Of a stretch of 64,000 nucleotides of DNA, positions 59,028 to 64,000 are shown in pieces (within the stretch, counting starts at the first letter, position 1; each line of letters opens with the position of its first letter). Origin of the DNA: Lingula anatina (Eukaryota; Brachiopoda; Lingulata; Lingulida; Lingulidae); NCBI RefSeq assembly GCF_001039355.2, contig NW_019775530.1, positions 46,121 through 110,120 of the forward strand, written 5' to 3'. Below the pieces are notes generated by a model. That model was not told where the DNA came from, did not search any database, and was given only the letters and a program-made list of their open reading frames with translations. Made by a program: the position numbers and the translations under genes.

Positions 59028-60609
59028 GGTGGGTGGCGGACCTGCGTTTTGCTAGACTGGTTTTGATGACTTGTTCTGTGTATAAACTAAAATTTCTAAG
59101 CTTGTTTTTAAGATTTGTCTTTTACGGCTGATGAGCGTCGCGGCAGCCACAACACTGTAGGCCTATATTCCTAGCAACAATAGTCGAGGCACTTAACATC
59201 GTACAGTATCTTCCATAAAACTTTCATTCAGAACAAATTATCAATATAAAACATTAATCACCCAAAATATTAACATTGGGTCCTTTGTTACATTTTAGAG
59301 TCGGGACCACGTGGCTCTTTTTCGTACCGCAACGTGCCCGTCTCGGACGCCGGCTGGGTGATAGAGGTGACTGACACCGTCCAGGTTACCGGGACTGGGT
59401 TTTCTGGGACGCTTGACCAAACCAAAACACTTTTCTATGGGGAATACATGGTCCAGGTGGGTAAGATCTTTACAGTAAAAGAATTGTACCATATATATAT
59501 ATAGTGGCTGTGTGAGGGGTCCATAAAAATCGACCTATTTTATTCTCCATCTCAATCTTATAAAGGTCGATTTTTATGGACCACCCTGTAAATGTTTACA
59601 TTTCAAATCTGGATTACAGCATTACGGTTTTTATAAAATATTTATATTTAAAATAAATGTCAAGGTAATATATGTATTTCAATCTCAATAAATATGGCGC
59701 ATAAGGAATGTGACTAGAGGAATGTGCACGTGTAGTCAGGTGAGTCAGTCCCGATCAATTGATTACCTCGCCCGCAACATTATACTATATGTTGGGATAT
59801 CTTAGAGCAGTACTCTTTGGCATGGTCTTAATATGACTGTGAATAGAATATTTTCCCCTAAACATCATCTAATGCTTGCAAAAATAGGACAAAAAGCGGG
59901 GTAACATTTTGGGAAAATATTCAATTTAGAATGTCAACTCTTAATTTAAAGGGAAAAATGTGATTCATTAAAATTTTAACATATTGTAAATACATGGATA
60001 TCAGATCTCTATCTTTAATAATTATATTTTGTTTACATGGAATGTTGTTTGAACTGAATCATTGTGTTGTGAGGGGCAATGTGTCCCACATTACATTACT
60101 ATTACAAAATACTACAGTGTGGTAGTTGGGAAGTCACCGTCTCAACCACTGCACATTCTAGTTTCCGCTTTTCATGCACCTTCGCAAACAACATTCATTG
60201 GCATCGTTTTCAAATATAAAAATAAAAGACAGTACACAAAGCATTTTAGAAAAAAAAAAAGGAAATTTTGCTTCGATTATTTGTAAAACCTATAAATTAC
60301 AAGAGAAAAACATGCAATCTTGGTTTGAAGATAAACCTCTGTATGCTAATAACATTGTTTCATAGAAATAATTGGTTGTTGATATTATCATTTCAGACAC
60401 ACCTAGAGAACCCCAGGGGTACAACACTATTATTCCAATACAGAAGTGTGATGCCGTCCTTATTTGTCGACGGTCGCGTGTACTTGTATAACAATATGTT
60501 AGTGCATACCAAGTTCGGCCAAGGACAGTCTCACGGCATTATCAACATAGACACGACAACAGGCGCGACGAACGGCAGAGAGACACTCACTTTTCCCGCC
60601 AGAGCATGA
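57824..60609 (+). CDS. Secreted protein of unknown family, gene B (five exons, 335 aa)
   Basis: Exons 57824-58119, 58160-58318, 58572-58753, 59299-59456 and 60397-60609; phases 2, 2, 1 and 0 fit. Signal peptide core is VVVIFLCALACPL; later blocks as in gene A (VTLWKELVQSDEDVPIVQY, VIDFGRGAVQYFSDYFGID, GWVIEVTDTVQVTGTG, GQSHGIINIDTTTG), with both N-glycosylation motifs kept. Exon 2 is one base shorter than in gene A upstream of the donor region, so the gene A donor would put a TGA in frame. The donor five bases earlier (TTCGC/GTGAGG) restores phase 2 and joins cleanly to exon 3. The ATG at 57824 aligns with gene A; the frame is open upstream to 57785 but the acceptor CATCTCTTCCAG ends at 57759. 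Function unknown. Confidence 0.7.
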
Positions 60610-60888
60610 TTTTCTGTGATAAGAGAACACGCATTTGGCTAAAATTACCATACTGGGAAGATTTGATCAACCTATCTATGACCCCATTCAGAGCAGAGGA
60701 ATAACGGATTAAATATGGCCGACCCACTGGAATGCTTGTTGCGTAATGCCCGCAGGAAATCTATTCAGTGTTTAATCCTGAAAAACCGCAAGCTTTTAAG
60801 TGTATAGTGTGTAGTATTGCAATTTAATGGCCATTTTAAAGTTTAATGATAAGCTACCATAAATTTTTTAAAATATTATGGGGCTAAT

Positions 60889-60960
60889 TAGCAGAGCTAG
60901 GTTTCGATCCTAGGACCTCGGGGTTATGGGCCCCGCACGCTTCCACTGCGCCACTCTGCT
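60889..60960 (-). tRNA. tRNA-iMet (CAT), copy 6, intact
   Basis: 72 nt with all features of eukaryotic initiator tRNA: acceptor AGCAGAG/CTCTGCT with the A1-T72 pair, A box TGGCGCAGTGG, anticodon stem with the GGG/CCC pairs next to the loop, T loop ATCGAAA (initiator-type A54), perfect T stem CTAGG/CCTAG. A TTTT run follows about 15 bases downstream on the minus strand. Confidence 0.92.
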
Positions 60961-61336
60961 GCCTGTAAAATATATATCGCTATTAGCAAAAGGGTCGCGC
61001 AGCACAAAAGATATGTTTGCGACGACTTTGCCAAAGATACACATGTATTCACTCCATAATTTGGACTTCTTACTTTAATATTATACTTGGTTATCAGTAC
61101 AGACTTCTTTAATGCCGTAGTATATAATGAAACATTATATGCTAGCGACAACGTAAGGGGATTGAAATTAGCTATGAATTATAACTTAATAAAATAAGAT
61201 TCAAATCTTTCTGACGTCCCTATTCCCTATTTCTGATGTCCCTATTCCTGGTCTTTCTGAATCTTTATAATTCTGATTTGGTCTGGTTTGCAGACGTTAA
61301 ACTACATCGTAGCTCACTTTGTCAGCAGTAAGTATA

Positions 61337-61586
61337 AGGCTCCGTTCACATGAAAAATCTATTTTCTAAAATCTAAAAATCTATTTGCGGTATCTTGTGA
61401 TCACGGTCTATGCCCTGAACACCCTGCGGCTTAATTACTGGCAGCGCCGAGAATTAATTACAGCTTTGGATGTAACTGGCCCGCGCTGCCCGTAATTACG
61501 CCGTCGGGTGTTCAGGGCACAGACCGTGATAACAAGATACCGCAAATAGATTTTTAGAAAATACATTTTTCATGTGAACGCACCCT
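61337..61586. mobile_element. Long-TIR MITE, family 3, copy 2 (250 bp)
   Basis: Same termini and core as the copy at 55247, with a short deletion in the right arm; TA on both sides. Confidence 0.85.
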
Positions 61587-61701
61587 TACACTATTTAACG
61601 CTATATAGCTTTCCTACGTTTGATTTGAAATAACAGAAAATCGGTGTGACATTATTTTCAAAAGTTTTTAACAATAAGTTTAAACGAGGAAACCTTCTTA
61701 G

Positions 61702-61760
61702 TAGCAGAGCTAGGACCTCGGGGTTATGGGGCCCGCACGCTTCCACTGCGCCATTTTGCT
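61702..61760 (-). pseudogene. tRNA-iMet copy 7, T arm deleted
   Basis: Anticodon arm (with an altered GGGCCCCATAACCCC) and D arm are recognisable, but about 13 bases of the T arm are missing and the acceptor strand reads AGCAAAAT. Clearly non-functional. Confidence 0.85.
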
Positions 61761-62141
61761 CCTGTTGACAACATTTTTGCTGTCTGTTATAACTCCTTGG
61801 TAAAACTGATGCGCAGCACAAAAGATGCGTTTGTAAAGACTTTGCCAATGATATATATTCCTTAATTTGGACTTTTTACTTTAAAATTACACTTGGGTAT
61901 CAATGCAGACTCCACTTATGTCGTTATATATGAGAAAACATCATATGTTAGCGACAACATTAGGAAATTGCAACTAGCTATTTTTTCTAAATGAATAAAA
62001 TAACATTTAGATCTCTCTGCTACAAATAGTTATTGTCACTTTGTACTGGTATCTGAAGAATGTTGTATATTTACAAATGCAACTTAATATGATGTGACCC
62101 ACCTCCACGTTTCATTCTCCACACAAATATTGATCGTCTCA

Positions 62142-62348
62142 GGGCGCATTCCCATAGATTTTAGATCGATCTATCCCCGTGGGGCGTCTCACTAGATTAC
62201 TGTCAGATAATCCGGCTTAAATGTCCGTCCCGCCTACTACAAGCTGTAAGGGGGTAATTAACTTCCGTGCGCGTGACTGCAATTTAACATGAACCCCCAG
62301 GGAGTTAGGTCGATCTAGTAAGATTGATCTTAATCTCCGGAAATGCCC
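62142..62348. mobile_element. 207-bp MITE with TAGATCGATC termini, copy d
   Basis: Apparently identical to copy c, with the same TCTCA flanks, as expected because it lies in the duplicated unit. Confidence 0.85.
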
Positions 62349-63119
62349 TCTCATTGAAAAAATAACATAAAACCAATGATGGCCTCTATAAACCACTGTG
62401 ATAGCAATGTTTCTGTGTCGATCCGTATATAACAAAAGTCAAATCAATTCACAATTTTATTTAAAGGTAAAGGTTCGGTAACTTATGGATCGATGCCATT
62501 ATTCCTGGTCTATGTGGATCTACACAATCTTGAAATGACTTCACATCCTTGGTAAGCTGGCAACATAAGCAGCGCCATATGTTATGTAAATTATGTAATA
62601 TGTATAATCCTACTCTTTTCCCAGCCAGCTGAGTGGTGACATTAATTTTATGAAAAAAATTCCCGCTACACAGTTGAGAAAGATGTAAAGAATTAGCCAG
62701 ATACATATCTGTGAATTTTAAGTAAAAAATCAGTCTGTGACCCTGGTAGAGGGTATAATTATTATTATCCTCCGTTACAGCCACCGCCGTGAAAGTTGCC
62801 TTAGCAGGAAAAAAACCCAAGCCGAGATGCAAAATTTAAATGTACCCGTGTACCGGCATGTTTCTTTTATTCACATTTGTCAGATTGTGGATATAGACGG
62901 TCGCATACCTAATACTGTTCCTTTGTTCCTCTTCTTTTTGGGAGGCCCAAAGGCTGGATAAACAACGCAAGGGGAACACACCCTGTAACAGAGACACCAA
63001 GATGTAACAGATGTCCGTTAAAAAATTCATCTGTGACCATGTTTGGCATATTTAACGTCGCGTGGGTTATAACATCAAGTAACACAGTCTTTGGCAGTGG
63101 AGAAACGCCAGTCCATATA

Positions 63120-63161
63120 TTCTTCAGGTTTCCGAGAGTGTACAGTGTATTAGACGTTCAG
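63120..63161 (+). other. Candidate leader exon of a third secreted-gene copy beyond the window
   Basis: Same motif as at 56600-56638: acceptor-like TTCTTCAG, then sequence ending ACGTTCAG with donor GTAGGT. In the earlier unit the coding exon starts about 1.2 kb after this point, which here would fall just past base 64000. Confidence 0.4.
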
Positions 63162-63474
63162 GTAGGTGGTTTATTTTCAAATCAATTTTGTCCTTTTCAT
63201 CCACGCGTTCATTGAAGAGTGATAGACTTAATTAAACTAAATGGAATCAACTTTATCAGTGGACTACAAACAGAAGTTCCTTGCACAGGACAGAAAAATA
63301 GATTGGTATTAAAGAAGAAGGATTCGATTTATTTGAGTTCGAACAAATTATTTTTTTATCATTTAGCATCTACGGTTTAGTTGCACAATTTAGATTTACC
63401 TAATTAAAATGTAATTCATAAGTCTTTTAAAAATCGATATTTGAAACTACGCACTGAAAAGTATTGCAATTTAA

Positions 63475-63814
63475 AGGGATAATAACTCTTCCTATGAGGT
63501 CTGTATTTCACAATAAAACATTGTGAATAACTCATAAAAATATAATATATTCTGTTTTACGAGAAAAACAGCAGTTATAGCTATTATTCTGATATCTGAG
63601 CTTGTCTTCAGACCACGTGACCTTCATAGATGGCTATACTCTGTTATAATCTCTTCAGAGATTTTAACAAAAAAACAAACTTTTTACAAAAAAAAAAACA
63701 GGGATTAACTTTGAATGTAAAAATGGATTCATTAACCATTGGTAAGTATGGGAAAATTGTTGTTTACTCCAGAAAAATTTATTTTTTTGGCCAAAACGAA
63801 GAGTTATTATCCCT
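63475..63814. mobile_element. TTAA-flanked MITE, family 2, copy 3 (340 bp)
   Basis: Termini AGGGATAATAACTCTTCC and GAGTTATTATCCCT with TTAA on both sides. A short internal frame (MDSLTIGKYGKIVVYSRK) recurs in all three copies but is part of the repeat, not a supported gene. A poly-T tract follows at 63820-63848. Confidence 0.88.
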
Positions 63815-63820
63815 TTAATC

Positions 63821-63851
<31 letters not shown>

Positions 63852-64000
63852 TTTTAAATACCTTCCTGAAGTATATAATTAACGCCCTTATTTTACTGTC
63901 AAAATTTCGTGTCTGACCCTATCAATGCGATTTGACTTCTCACCCTCCCCGTCACCACATATAGGCTAGCACAGTTAAGATCCAGGGATACACACACTTA

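Noticed and set aside
63630-63818. Short frame MDSLTIGKYGKIVVYSRK conserved in three places
   Set aside because: It lies inside the TTAA-flanked MITE; conservation reflects copying of the element.

Overview
The window is animal nuclear DNA. It has short exons with GT..AG introns, WDR37 and HDHD5 orthologues, nuclear initiator-tRNA genes, many microsatellites and several families of small DNA transposons. AT-rich composition, compact introns and an expanded TIR family point to a marine invertebrate, plausibly a lophotrochozoan; the species cannot be fixed from the sequence alone.

Layout. (1) 0.7-6.3 kb, plus strand: the last ten coding exons of WDR37, with a 49-bp minisatellite that repeats one of its 5' splice sites. 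(2) 7.8-8.8 kb, minus strand: an unrecognised three-exon gene for a small, probably membrane-anchored protein. (3) 12.0-17.0 kb, minus strand: HDHD5, a HAD-superfamily protein with all four HAD motifs. (4) 17.4-23.9 kb: no gene recognised, mainly simple repeats. (5) 24.4-46.8 kb: a tandem family of five TIR-domain units with different exon architectures and lesions. Three are open genes, one carries a nonsense codon in its last exon and one is a lone truncated TIR exon. (6) 36.3-64 kb: repeated units carrying initiator-Met tRNA genes or pseudogenes. From 51.2 kb these units also carry two near-identical five-exon genes for a secreted protein of unknown family; a third copy probably starts just past the window edge.

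Regions 5 and 6 are built from segmental duplications. Comparing duplicates gives empty and filled sites for several small transposons: two TTAA-flanked families, a 207-bp element, a long-TIR element and a 167-bp foldback. WDR37 and HDHD5 are ordinary housekeeping-type genes. The TIR cluster looks like a fast-changing family, possibly in innate immune signalling, where duplication, unequal crossing-over, deletion and nonsense changes reshape the C-terminal tails. The secreted-protein array is the least explained coding content. All exon models come from reading splice sites, phase and similarity between copies by eye; no alignment or search was run.
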